A stretch of DNA of 64,000 nucleotides from Flavobacterium psychrotolerans. Its GTDB lineage: Bacteria; Bacteroidota; Bacteroidia; Flavobacteriales; Flavobacteriaceae. The number at the start of each line of letters is the position of its first letter. Positions within the stretch are counted from its first letter, which is position 1. Shown one piece after another: positions 27,447-35,266 of this stretch. Made by a program: the position numbers and the translations under genes. The notes beneath the pieces were generated by a model. That model had not been told where the DNA came from and made no database searches. It saw only the letters and a program-made list of their open reading frames with translations. Where the stretch lies: positions 1 to 64,000 of the forward strand of contig NZ_QCZI01000018.1 of NCBI RefSeq assembly GCF_003097635.1, in the 5' to 3' direction.

Positions 27447-27728
27447 GTGATAAAAAGTTTTGGGGATAAAGAAACAGAAAAAATTTGGGACGGAATTCAG
27501 TCGAGAAAATTACCTAGTGAAATTCAGCATGTTGCAAGGCGCAAATTGAGGATGATTAATAACGCTCAAAATGTTGCTGACTTTAGAATTCCGCCAGCAA
27601 ACCATTTAGAAAAATTAAGTGGAAATTTATCAGGATTTCACAGCATCAGAATTAACAATCAATGGAGAATTATTTTTAAATGGGAAAACGATACTGCTTT
27701 TGAAGTGCAAATTGTAGATTATCATTAA
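27447..27728 (+). CDS. higB: HigB-type toxin (RelE superfamily mRNA interferase)
   Basis: A 93-residue HigB/RelE-fold protein from a GTG start. Conserved parts are KIWDGIQSRKLP, ARRKLRMINNAQNVADFRIPP, and FHSIRINNQWRIIFKWEND, which includes the basic residues typical of ribosome-dependent mRNA cleavage. The antitoxin gene follows after 11 bp, the reversed toxin-first order that defines higBA. Both genes look intact. A consensus promoter lies just upstream; the HigA protein most likely represses it. Confidence 0.93.
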   Translation: MIKSFGDKETEKIWDGIQSRKLPSEIQHVARRKLRMINNAQNVADFRIPPANHLEKLSGNLSGFHSIRINNQWRIIFKWENDTAFEVQIVDYH

Positions 27729-27739
27729 AACTAAAAGTT

Positions 27740-28039
27740 ATGGGAAATTTAAAAAACATACATCCTGGAGAAATTCTAAAAGAAGAGTTTCTGGAACCAT
27801 TAGGAATTACTGCTTATCGCTTGTGTAAAGAAACGTTTATTCCGCAAACCAGAATTAGTGAAATTCTAAAAGGAAACCGCAGGATTACGGCCGACACCGC
27901 TTTGAGGCTTTCTAAATATTTGGGAACCAGTGCTAAGTTTTGGCTTGGGCTTCAAGACGACTATGACTTGGAAGAAGAAAACAATTCTAAAAAGCATAAT
28001 TTTGAAAACATAAAACCCATCGAGAACAACGCTGCGTGA
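27740..28039 (+). CDS. higA: HigA-type antitoxin, XRE-family HTH
   Basis: A 99-residue HigA/VapI-type antitoxin. The opening HPGEILKEEFLEPLGIT is diagnostic. The helix-turn-helix spans about residues 22-60, including PQTRISEILKGNRRI and ADTALRLSKYLGTSAKFWL. It neutralises HigB and represses the pair's promoter. A 13-bp perfect hairpin at 28071 ends the transcript. No mobile-element ends are seen around the pair. Confidence 0.95.
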   Translation: MGNLKNIHPGEILKEEFLEPLGITAYRLCKETFIPQTRISEILKGNRRITADTALRLSKYLGTSAKFWLGLQDDYDLEEENNSKKHNFENIKPIENNAA

Positions 28040-28070
28040 CAGTCGTTAATTCTACTTTGCATTTTATTTT

Positions 28071-28103
28071 AACCCTATCAGGGTTTTAAACCCTGATAGG
28101 GTT
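28071..28103. terminator. 13-bp perfect hairpin between convergent genes
   Basis: AACCCTATCAGGG pairs with CCCTGATAGGGTT over a 7-base loop. It separates higA from the LRR gene and can act on both strands. Confidence 0.8.
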
Positions 28104-28111
28104 ATTTATTT

Positions 28112-29223
28112 TTACTCCTTCACAAACTTACTCGTAAATTTTTCTTTTCCGGAATAGGCTTGCAGGATATACATTCCTTTTGCCAAGCTTTGCACGTTAA
28201 CTTGGTTTGAGGTTTGAGCTTGTTGCAAAACTGTTTTTCCTGTTAGGTCTGTTATTATAATTTTATCTAGGGTTGTTGCGGCTGAAAATTGCAGGTTAAG
28301 GATAGCCTTGGTTGGGTTAGGAAACACAGTAACCTCATTATTTAGCTCATTAGTACTTGTGGCAAGACCACAGTTTAATGAATAACTTGCCGAAGTATCT
28401 TTATGCCAATTGCCATTTGCGACTGCTGCGTCTATATTATCTACTTGAATACACGATAACGATGGGTTAGTAATACAATTCAAAATTCTAAAAGCTGGCA
28501 ACCCACTCACGTTTAAACTCATTAATTTGTTAGAATGACAATACAACTCTGTTAAAGCTGGCAACGCCTTCACATCTAAACTCATTAATTGATTATCACT
28601 ACAATCAAATCTAAATAAAGCCGGTAATCCACTCACGTTTAAACTCGTTAATTTATTAAAAGGACAAACCAAAAATGTCAAAGCAGGCGCCCCACTCACG
28701 TCTAAACTCGTTAATTGATTAAAACTGCAATTCAAAATTCTTAAAGCCGATAACCCATTCACGTTTAAACTTGTTAATTGATTACCGTCACAACTAAAAT
28801 CTATCAAAGCCGATAATCCATTCACATTTAAACTTGTTAATTGATTACCAAAACAATTCAAAGTTGTTAAAGCCGTTAACCCTCTCAAGTCTAAACTCGT
28901 TAATTTATTGGATTTACAATTCAAACTTGTTAAAGCTGTTAATCCACTCAAATTTAAACTCGTTAATTCATTCTGAGAACAAACCAAACTTTTCAAAGCA
29001 ACAAAGTCCTGAATTCCTGTTAAATCGGCAATAGATTTATAGCTCACATCTAACGAGGTTACCTTGTTAATATTGGCGGTTAAAACCTTATGGTCTATCG
29101 CACCCTGTCATAGCTTAAGTTAATTAGCTTTTGCTCAAAATTAACATCAGGTATTGCGGTATATTGTGCAAAACCGTTTAATTGGAACAATAATGCAGCT
29201 AAAATAAGTAGTGTTTTTTTCAT
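28112..29223 (-). pseudogene. Leucine-rich-repeat T9SS protein, frameshifted near its start
   Basis: The main frame (28112-29047) has eight tandem 21-residue leucine-rich repeats of the pattern LTSLxVxGLxALxxLxCxxN. A T9SS type A sorting domain follows (VFPNPTKAILNLQF ... GMYILQAYSGKEKF). A good signal peptide (MKKTLLILAALLFQLNGFAQ) starts at 29223 but in another frame, reading YTAIPDVNFEQKLINLSYD. The main frame is open back to about 29104 and there reads GAIDHKVLTANINKVTSLDV, the natural continuation. One base seems to be missing at 29102-29108. Without correction the protein would lack its export signal. Intact relatives are secreted surface proteins. Confidence 0.75.
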
Positions 29224-29236
29224 GGTGTTTGGGTTG

Positions 29237-29291
29237 TTCCTCCCCCAGCCCCCTCCGAAGGAAGGGGAGCCGAGGTGTGAAAATTGTTGTT
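29237..29291. repeat. Dispersed palindromic repeat, copy 1
   Basis: Holds the palindrome CCCCTCCGAAGGAAGGGG and ends in TTGTTGTT. The same order of motifs recurs at 29372-29428. Confidence 0.65.
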
Positions 29292-29371
29292 ATTATTAAC
29301 CATGTAAAGCAAAAATAAAAAAACGACTTGTGCTATTTTTAAAGAAGGTATTTTTAGATTTTTTTAACAGT

Positions 29372-29428
29372 TTCCTCACCCCGACCCTCTCCGAAGGAGA
29401 GGGAGACGAGACTTGAGAGTTGTTGTTT
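29372..29428. repeat. Dispersed palindromic repeat, copy 2
   Basis: Holds CCCTCTCCGAAGGAGAGGG, a perfect palindromic stem, and ends in TTGTTGTT. It is in the same orientation as copy 1, 135 bp away. Confidence 0.65.
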
Positions 29429-29528
29429 GAGATTACTTTGCTTTATACTCTTGAAATGACTAGGATATAAAGAAAAACCACAACTATTAATTAAAAGTTA
29501 ATCATTGTTAAACGTGCGTTAAACCCGA

Positions 29529-29558
29529 TTTGGCAAAAAAAATATTTTTTTATTTTTA
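29529..29558 (+). promoter_or_regulatory. Candidate promoter of htrA
   Basis: TTTG at 29529-29532, an 18-bp spacer, then TATTTTTA at 29551-29558, one base from TAnnTTTG. Confidence 0.4.
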
Positions 29559-29586
29559 CTGTCTTATAACTTAAATACTATTAAAA

Positions 29587-30978
29587 ATGAAAAGATTTGG
29601 AAATTTATTTTTGGTCTCTTTATTGAGTGGCGCCACAACTCTTGGTGCTTATAAACTACTATTTGATGGTGATTTGACACATTCAAAATCAGTCGTGACA
29701 GTGGCTCCCGAAAACTATTCCCGAAATGTAGGCTTGGGAGCGGAAGCAATTGATTTTACCGAAGCCGCGGACAAAACCGTACATACAGTAGTTCACGTAA
29801 AAAACGTTTCCTACAGAACCACATCCGACCCCATGCTGGAGTTTTTTTATGGTTTTAAAGGCGGTCAACAACAAGAACAAGTCGGAACGGGTTCTGGCGT
29901 AATTATTTCGGAAGACGGCTATATTGTAACGAACAATCATGTCGTGAAAGATGCTTCAGAAATAGAAATTACCCTAAACAACAAAAAAACGTATAAGGCA
30001 AAACTGATTGGTACCGATGCCAAAATGGATATTGCCGTTCTGAAAATTGATGCTGATGAAAAATTACCATATACCGTTTTTGCAGATTCCGACAACGTAA
30101 AAGTAGGCGAATGGGTGCTGGCCGTCGGGAATCCTTATAATTTAACCTCAACAGTTACCGCAGGAATCGTTTCGGCCAAAGCCAGAAATCTGGACACGAA
30201 CGGAATTCAGTCTTTTATACAAACTGACGCCGCCGTGAATCCTGGAAACAGTGGCGGTGCATTAGTAAATACTCATGGCGAACTCATCGGGATTAACACC
30301 ATGATTTCGTCTCAAACGGGTTCGTATGTGGGCTATTCATTTGCGGTTCCTTCTAACATTACCCGAAAAATCATTCAGGATATTATGGAATTTGGCAACG
30401 TGCAAAGGGGAATTTTGGGTATTGAAGGCACGGAATTGAATGGTTCCTTTTCAAAAGAATTGGGAATTAAAGAGTCACAAGGTTTTTACGTCAAAAAAAC
30501 AAGTAAAGGTTCCGGTGCCGAAAAATCGGGCTTGACCAAAGGGGATATAATCATAAAATTAGACAACCAAAATATCGCTACGTTTGCGGAATTATCAGGT
30601 TACATCAACACCAAAAGACCTAATGACAAGGTGCAGGTTACCTTTATCCGAAACCAAAAAACCATGACCGTTCCAGTGACCTTGTCAAAAATTGATATAG
30701 CCATTGCGGAATATAAAGGATTAGATCTGGAGGACATCAATGCCACCGACAAGAAAAAATTCAAGATTGATTACGGCGTGAAAATAAAAGACATCAACAA
30801 TGAAAAACTGAATGGTTATGCCAATGATTTAAAAGGCGCCATTATTTTAAGTATCGGCAACACCAAGGCCGTTGACGTAGAATCGGTTTCTAAAATCCTT
30901 TCTAACATTGATGAAAACCAAAGCGTGCAAATAGAACTTATTACCACTAACGGACAAGTCATCCGACTGATTTTATAA
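29587..30978 (+). CDS. degP: Do/HtrA family periplasmic serine protease
   Basis: A 463-residue trypsin-like protease and chaperone with two PDZ domains, acting on misfolded envelope proteins. The N-terminus has a hydrophobic segment (LFLVSLLSGATTLGAYKL) that may stay as an anchor. The catalytic triad is visible: His118 (TNNHVV), Asp148 (KMDIAVLKI), Ser222 (GNSGGAL). PDZ1 lies at about 270-365 (SKELGIKESQGFYVKK) and PDZ2 is shorter and degenerate near 385-460. Length matches other flavobacterial Do proteases. It is monocistronic, with a candidate promoter at 29529 and a terminator at 31005. It complements the SurA-like proteins further right. Confidence 0.94.
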   Translation: MKRFGNLFLVSLLSGATTLGAYKLLFDGDLTHSKSVVTVAPENYSRNVGLGAEAIDFTEAADKTVHTVVHVKNVSYRTTSDPMLEFFYGFKGGQQQEQVGTGSGVIISEDGYIVTNNHVVKDASEIEITLNNKKTYKAKLIGTDAKMDIAVLKIDADEKLPYTVFADSDNVKVGEWVLAVGNPYNLTSTVTAGIVSAKARNLDTNGIQSFIQTDAAVNPGNSGGALVNTHGELIGINTMISSQTGSYVGYSFAVPSNITRKIIQDIMEFGNVQRGILGIEGTELNGSFSKELGIKESQGFYVKKTSKGSGAEKSGLTKGDIIIKLDNQNIATFAELSGYINTKRPNDKVQVTFIRNQKTMTVPVTLSKIDIAIAEYKGLDLEDINATDKKKFKIDYGVKIKDINNEKLNGYANDLKGAIILSIGNTKAVDVESVSKILSNIDENQSVQIELITTNGQVIRLIL

Positions 30979-31004
30979 TATTTCTTACTTACTTTATTTT
31001 TTAT

Positions 31005-31035
31005 AAAGGCCGGTTTTTAGGAATCGGCCTTTTTT
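31005..31035. terminator. Hairpin terminator between htrA and the Lrp gene
   Basis: AAAGGCCG pairs with CGGCCTTT over a 12-base loop, followed by a T-run. It lies between convergent genes. Confidence 0.8.
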
Positions 31036-31043
31036 ATTTATTA

Positions 31044-31502
31044 TTAAATCGCTAAAACCGTAGTGCTCTTTACTTCCGAAATGATAAAAAAACTATTTAT
31101 CAAGGAAACTTCCGGTAAAATAGATAATTTTTTCTGATGAAAATGGTGGTAACTTTCCATATCAGCCAGTACTACTTTTAGCATATAATCAAAACTTCCG
31201 GACACAAAATTGCATTCTACCACTTCGGGCATGTTCAAAATGGATTGATTGAATCCTTCCGAAATGTCATAGGTTTGTTTCACAAGAGTAACTTGACAAT
31301 ACACCGTAAGGTTTTTTCCCAGTTTCTTTTTGTTCAAAATGGAAACATATTTCTCGATAATGTTTTCTTTTTCCAAGCGTTTCACACGATCATGAACCGG
31401 CGTGAGGGAAAGATTTATTTTATTGGCAATATCCTTCAACGTCAGGTGGGCATCTTCCTGAAGAAGGCGTAAGATTTTTTTGTCGGTTTCGTCTAAAATC
31501 AT
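31044..31502 (-). CDS. Lrp/AsnC family transcription regulator
   Basis: A 152-residue regulator starting at MILDETDKKILRLLQED; 25 more in-frame codons upstream do not resemble the family. The N-terminal HTH (about 1-50) contains LTLKDIANKINLSLTPVHDRVKRL. The C-terminal RAM/AsnC ligand domain (about 65-150) binds amino acids and drives oligomerisation. It is divergent from alanine dehydrogenase, about 210 bp apart, an arrangement in which Lrp-type proteins (AldR, for example) usually control ald in response to alanine. That regulatory link is inference from position and family precedent. Confidence 0.93.
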   Translation of the reverse strand: MILDETDKKILRLLQEDAHLTLKDIANKINLSLTPVHDRVKRLEKENIIEKYVSILNKKKLGKNLTVYCQVTLVKQTYDISEGFNQSILNMPEVVECNFVSGSFDYMLKVVLADMESYHHFHQKKLSILPEVSLINSFFIISEVKSTTVLAI

Positions 31503-31669
31503 AGGATAAAATGATGAAAGGATTGCAAATGCGTTTTTACTTTTCAGATATATTTTCGCTTTAGAACTATAAAGCATAGCTATAAAAAAAATATTTTATA
31601 CCAAATTAGTAAATAAAATGAATATTTTCTTATTTACCGCCAATAAAGCATCATATTTTCTTTATCCAC

Positions 31670-31677
31670 TACCTTTG
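31670..31677 (+). promoter_or_regulatory. -7 element of ald
   Basis: TACCTTTG matches TAnnTTTG perfectly and lies about 36 bp before the ald start, in the gap shared with the Lrp-type gene. No clear -33 TTTG is seen, consistent with a regulated promoter. Confidence 0.5.
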
Positions 31678-31712
31678 TTTGTATCTATTTACCAATATTA
31701 AAACCTATAAAA

Positions 31713-32846
31713 ATGATCATTGGAATCCCAAAAGAAATAAAAAACAACGAAAATCGTGTTGCCCTTACGCCGGCTGGTGTAGCTGAATTTAAAAAAAACG
31801 GTCATAGCATATATGTGCAAGCAAGCGCAGGAGAAAATAGCGGTTTTAGTGATAAAGCGTATGCAGATGCCGGAGCGGAAATATTGCCAACCATAGCCGA
31901 TGTTTACAGTATTGCTGAAATGATTATTAAGGTAAAGGAACCTATCGCTTCAGAATATCCGCTAATCAAAAAAGATCAATTGCTGTTTACCTATTTCCAC
32001 TTTGCTTCTTCTGAGTCCTTAACGCATGCCATGATAGAACGCCAAGCGGTATGTTTGGCTTATGAAACCGTTGAAAAAACAGACCGGAGTTTGCCCCTTT
32101 TGGTACCAATGTCAGAAGTGGCAGGCCGTATGTCTATTCAGGAAGGTGCGAAATATTTAGAGAAACCGTTGAAAGGAAAAGGCATTCTTCTTGGAGGTGT
32201 TCCTGGAGTTGCCCCTGCAAAAGTATTGGTTTTAGGTGGTGGAATTGTAGGTACCCAAGCTGCAAAAATGGCGGCCGGTTTTGGCGCTCAAGTCACAATT
32301 ATGGACGTGAGTTTGGCCCGTTTGCGTTATTTGTCTGATGTTATGCCGGCAAATGTAACCACGGTGATGTCCAACCATTATAACATTTGTGAGGCAATTG
32401 CCCAAACCGATTTGGTTATTGGTGCCGTTTTAATTCCCGGTGCCAAAGCACCACACCTAATTACCCGTGACATGCTAAAATTGATGAGTCCGGGAACTGT
32501 CGTGGTGGATGTGGCCGTTGACCAAGGCGGTTGCATCGAAACCTGCACGCCCACAACACACGAAAACCCAACCTTCATTATTGATGATATTGTACATTAT
32601 TGCGTGGCCAATATGCCGGGCGCCGTGCCTTATACGTCTACGTTGGCCTTAACAAACGCCACTTTACCTTATGCGCTACAACTGGCAAATAAAGGATGGA
32701 AAAAAGCCTGTGTAGAAAATGAAGAATTGAAAAAAGGACTAAACGTTGCCAACGGAAAAATTGTTTATAAAGGTGTGGCCGATGCTTGGGGATTGCCCTT
32801 TAACGATGTGGAAACCGTTTTACAAAACGAACTGCAACTGAACTAA
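31713..32846 (+). CDS. ald: Alanine dehydrogenase
   Basis: Reversible NAD-dependent oxidative deamination of L-alanine to pyruvate and ammonia; it normally works as a hexamer. It has 377 residues. The N-terminal catalytic domain opens MIIGIPKEIKNNENRVALTP, the family signature. The catalytic Lys75 lies in KVKEP and His96 in YFHFA. The Rossmann NAD-binding motif is VLVLGGGIVG (171-180). The end is a normal C-terminal helix. The gene is monocistronic, with a clear terminator at 32877, and is probably controlled by the divergent Lrp-type regulator. Confidence 0.97.
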   Translation: MIIGIPKEIKNNENRVALTPAGVAEFKKNGHSIYVQASAGENSGFSDKAYADAGAEILPTIADVYSIAEMIIKVKEPIASEYPLIKKDQLLFTYFHFASSESLTHAMIERQAVCLAYETVEKTDRSLPLLVPMSEVAGRMSIQEGAKYLEKPLKGKGILLGGVPGVAPAKVLVLGGGIVGTQAAKMAAGFGAQVTIMDVSLARLRYLSDVMPANVTTVMSNHYNICEAIAQTDLVIGAVLIPGAKAPHLITRDMLKLMSPGTVVVDVAVDQGGCIETCTPTTHENPTFIIDDIVHYCVANMPGAVPYTSTLALTNATLPYALQLANKGWKKACVENEELKKGLNVANGKIVYKGVADAWGLPFNDVETVLQNELQLN

Positions 32847-32876
32847 AAACAAAAAAATCGATTTCCAACAAACAGA

Positions 32877-32912
32877 AAATCCGTCACGTTATCCTAACGA
32901 GACGGATTTTTT
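32877..32912 (+). terminator. Hairpin terminator of ald
   Basis: AAAATCCGTC pairs with GACGGATTTT, with inner pairing CGTT/AACG, followed by Ts. Confidence 0.85.
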
Positions 32913-32938
32913 AATGTTTTATACACAAGTCGAAAATA

Positions 32939-33568
32939 TTAAAACGGACTTTTCTCCGTCTTGATTCCTTCCGGAAGTTCAAATGTGTTTGCGTCCAGCT
33001 TCATCGGTTTTACTTCTGTCGCAACACTTTCCACGGTAAATACAGCAATCTCAATAATCGACTTTAAGGGCAAAGCATGTGACTCCGAAAGAAAGCCATA
33101 CCAATTCCCGAACTTATGATTCACAAATAATTTTGCATCAACTGCCAGTTTTGAATTGAAATAATATTTCTGTAACCCACTTTCGCAAGTCAAAATCACT
33201 TCGTCACATTTGTAGCCTAAAACTTCTGTGGCATTTTTATTGACTTCAACTTTCAAAATTGCATCGCCTTGCACGCTTGCATCATTCCAAAATGCGGCTT
33301 CCGAATTCGCCATTTTAACATAAAGCCTATTTTCTTTGTTATTATAGAGTTGCCATTGCACCAAAGTCCCATTTGTAACCGATTTATAGTCGCCCCCTTT
33401 TATGAAATACTCTTGGGTCGAACCCAATAACGCAGCCCATTTTTGATCCGACATTTCCGGTTTTTTACTTTTATACGAATTGGTATAAACTATTTTACCC
33501 TCAAAATTTTGCCCAAACACAGCTATCGTGGTTAATACGCTAAAAACAATTACGATTCCTTTTTTCAT
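32939..33568 (-). CDS. Secreted GLPGLI/DUF4412-like protein
   Basis: A 209-residue protein with a signal peptide (MKKGIVIVFSVLTTIAVFGQ) and a mature beta-rich domain. NFEGKIVYTNSYK at the start, YYFNSKLAVDAKLF in the middle and a late LDANTFELPEGIK match the general pattern of GLPGLI/DUF4412 proteins, which are abundant and uncharacterised in Bacteroidota. No catalytic residues are evident. The closest reading is a periplasmic or outer-leaflet binding protein. It sits between ald and the permease, with no operon partner. Confidence 0.7.
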   Translation of the reverse strand: MKKGIVIVFSVLTTIAVFGQNFEGKIVYTNSYKSKKPEMSDQKWAALLGSTQEYFIKGGDYKSVTNGTLVQWQLYNNKENRLYVKMANSEAAFWNDASVQGDAILKVEVNKNATEVLGYKCDEVILTCESGLQKYYFNSKLAVDAKLFVNHKFGNWYGFLSESHALPLKSIIEIAVFTVESVATEVKPMKLDANTFELPEGIKTEKSPF

Positions 33569-33620
33569 TATTTATGATTTATATATTTTGTCTTGAACGA
33601 TTTTTTTATTTGAAGCTAAT

Positions 33621-33676
33621 CCTGCTGTTCGTTATATCCACGCTAAAAAGCGTGGGATGCCACTTCCATCAGGGCT
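33621..33676 (+). repeat. Dispersed repeat with internal hairpin, copy 1
   Basis: Reads from GTTCGTTATATCCACGC through a CCACGCT/AGCGTGG hairpin to CTTCCATCAGGGCT. The same motif order occurs reversed at 43842-43901. Confidence 0.7.
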
Positions 33677-33691
33677 AAAAACTACTAACAA

Positions 33692-35101
33692 TTACCCCTT
33701 CGGCTTTGTCAAATAAAAGACCGGAATCCCTATCAGCATAATCAAAACACCCCAACCGCAAGTGCTCGTTTTCGTAAACAACAAGGCGATTGAAACAGCG
33801 CTTGCCACAACAATATAAAACAAAGGCAAAAATGGATACCCAAAAGCCTTGTACGGTCTTTCGGCATCGGGCATTTTTTTGCGAAGAATGAAAATCCCAT
33901 ATATAGTCAGGATGTAAAATATCAAAACGATGATGATGACAAAATCCAGCAAATCGCCATATTTTCCCGTCAAACACAATACTGAAGCCCACAAACATTG
34001 CACCCACAAAGCCCAAGCCGGAACGCTCGCCGAATTCAAGACCGCCGCTTTCTTAAAAAATAGTCCGTCATTTGCCATGGTATAATAGACTCTGGCTCCC
34101 GCCATAATGAGTCCGTTGTTACAAGCAAAGGTCGAAATCATAATCATGATGGCGATGATGTACGTCCCGATATCCCCAAAAATATATTGCGAGGCCACTA
34201 CCGCTACCCTATCCGATTTTGCCGTGGCAATTTCGTCAAAAGGAATTACGGCGAGATACATCAAATTCGTCAAGACATAAATAATAGTTACGATAAAAGT
34301 CCCCAGAAATAAACTCAAGCCCACATTGCGTTTCGGGTTCTTGATTTCGCCCGCTATAAAAGTAACGCCCACCCATGCATCGCTAGAAAACAAGGAGCCC
34401 ACCATGGCGGCCGAAATCCCTGAAATTAATGCCACACCACTAATGGGCAACCACGAACCCGTTTCTTTTACGTATGATTTTGTAGCCCAAACATCGGCCC
34501 AATTCGCATGCCAAATCTCGACTTTGGCAGCCAATAGAAATCCGAAAACAATCAACCCGAAAAGCGACAGGATTTTGATTATCGTCAAAACGGTTTGCAT
34601 CATTTTGCTGTTTTTCACCCCACGACTGTTCAGATACGTCAGAAAAACTATGGTGATGATAGAAACGATTTGAGCCGCATTGAGCTTGAAATTACTGATT
34701 TCGAAGAGAATATTTTCATCGCTCACGGGCGGAAATAAATAAGCGGCAAACTTGGAAAAACCCACTCCAACCGCAGCAATGGTTCCCGTTTGAATCACCG
34801 CAAAGAAACTCCAGCCGTACAAAAAGGCAATCAATTTTCCGTAGGCTTCCCTTAAATACACATATTGCCCGCCCGCTTTGGGGAACATGGCACTCAACTC
34901 GCCATAACTCACCGCCGCAATCATGGTAATTAAACCCGAAATTACCCAAATGAGCGTGAGCCAACCTGCCGAACCCAATTGTCTGGCAATGTCTGAACTC
35001 ACTATAAATATTCCAGAACCTATCATCGAGCCCACCACAAGCATGGTACCGTCCAGTAATCCGAGTTCTCTTTTAAAATGGTCTTGGTTGTTATCTTGCA
35101 T
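33692..35101 (-). CDS. APC family amino acid permease
   Basis: A 469-residue amino acid/polyamine/organocation transporter with about 12 transmembrane helices. TM1 carries the unwound GSMIGSGIF motif that binds the amino group of the substrate. The TM6 region contains FSSDAWVGVTFIAGEIKNPKRN, the typical APC signature. The subfamily resembles LAT-like or SteT-type exchangers, but substrate cannot be read. The cytoplasmic N-terminus is acidic and short. It is monocistronic. A dispersed hairpin repeat lies just beyond its stop codon. Confidence 0.92.
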   Translation of the reverse strand: MQDNNQDHFKRELGLLDGTMLVVGSMIGSGIFIVSSDIARQLGSAGWLTLIWVISGLITMIAAVSYGELSAMFPKAGGQYVYLREAYGKLIAFLYGWSFFAVIQTGTIAAVGVGFSKFAAYLFPPVSDENILFEISNFKLNAAQIVSIITIVFLTYLNSRGVKNSKMMQTVLTIIKILSLFGLIVFGFLLAAKVEIWHANWADVWATKSYVKETGSWLPISGVALISGISAAMVGSLFSSDAWVGVTFIAGEIKNPKRNVGLSLFLGTFIVTIIYVLTNLMYLAVIPFDEIATAKSDRVAVVASQYIFGDIGTYIIAIMIMISTFACNNGLIMAGARVYYTMANDGLFFKKAAVLNSASVPAWALWVQCLWASVLCLTGKYGDLLDFVIIIVLIFYILTIYGIFILRKKMPDAERPYKAFGYPFLPLFYIVVASAVSIALLFTKTSTCGWGVLIMLIGIPVFYLTKPKG

Positions 35102-35266
35102 GTTCTTTAGGTGTTGGGTATTGGGTTTTAGTTTGGCTAAAGATATACTTTTTTTGGAAATAGAAGAATTGATGATTTATAAATTGGAGGATAGTTAAGT
35201 AAAAGGTCTTTTGAAGATTTGTAGTAAAGTTTTTATATATTTGAAAGAAATAAAAATAGGTGTTTT

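Larger units (their letters stand above)
29224..29586. other. Repeat-bearing region between LRR gene and htrA
   Basis: 363 bp without a gene. It contains two related palindromic repeats (29237-29291 and 29372-29428) and, at its right end, the candidate htrA promoter. Confidence 0.6.

Noticed and set aside
28400..29000. CRISPR-like regular repeats in the 28.4-29 kb region
   Set aside because: The 63-bp periodicity is the coding sequence of 21-residue leucine-rich repeats; there are no constant repeats with unique spacers.
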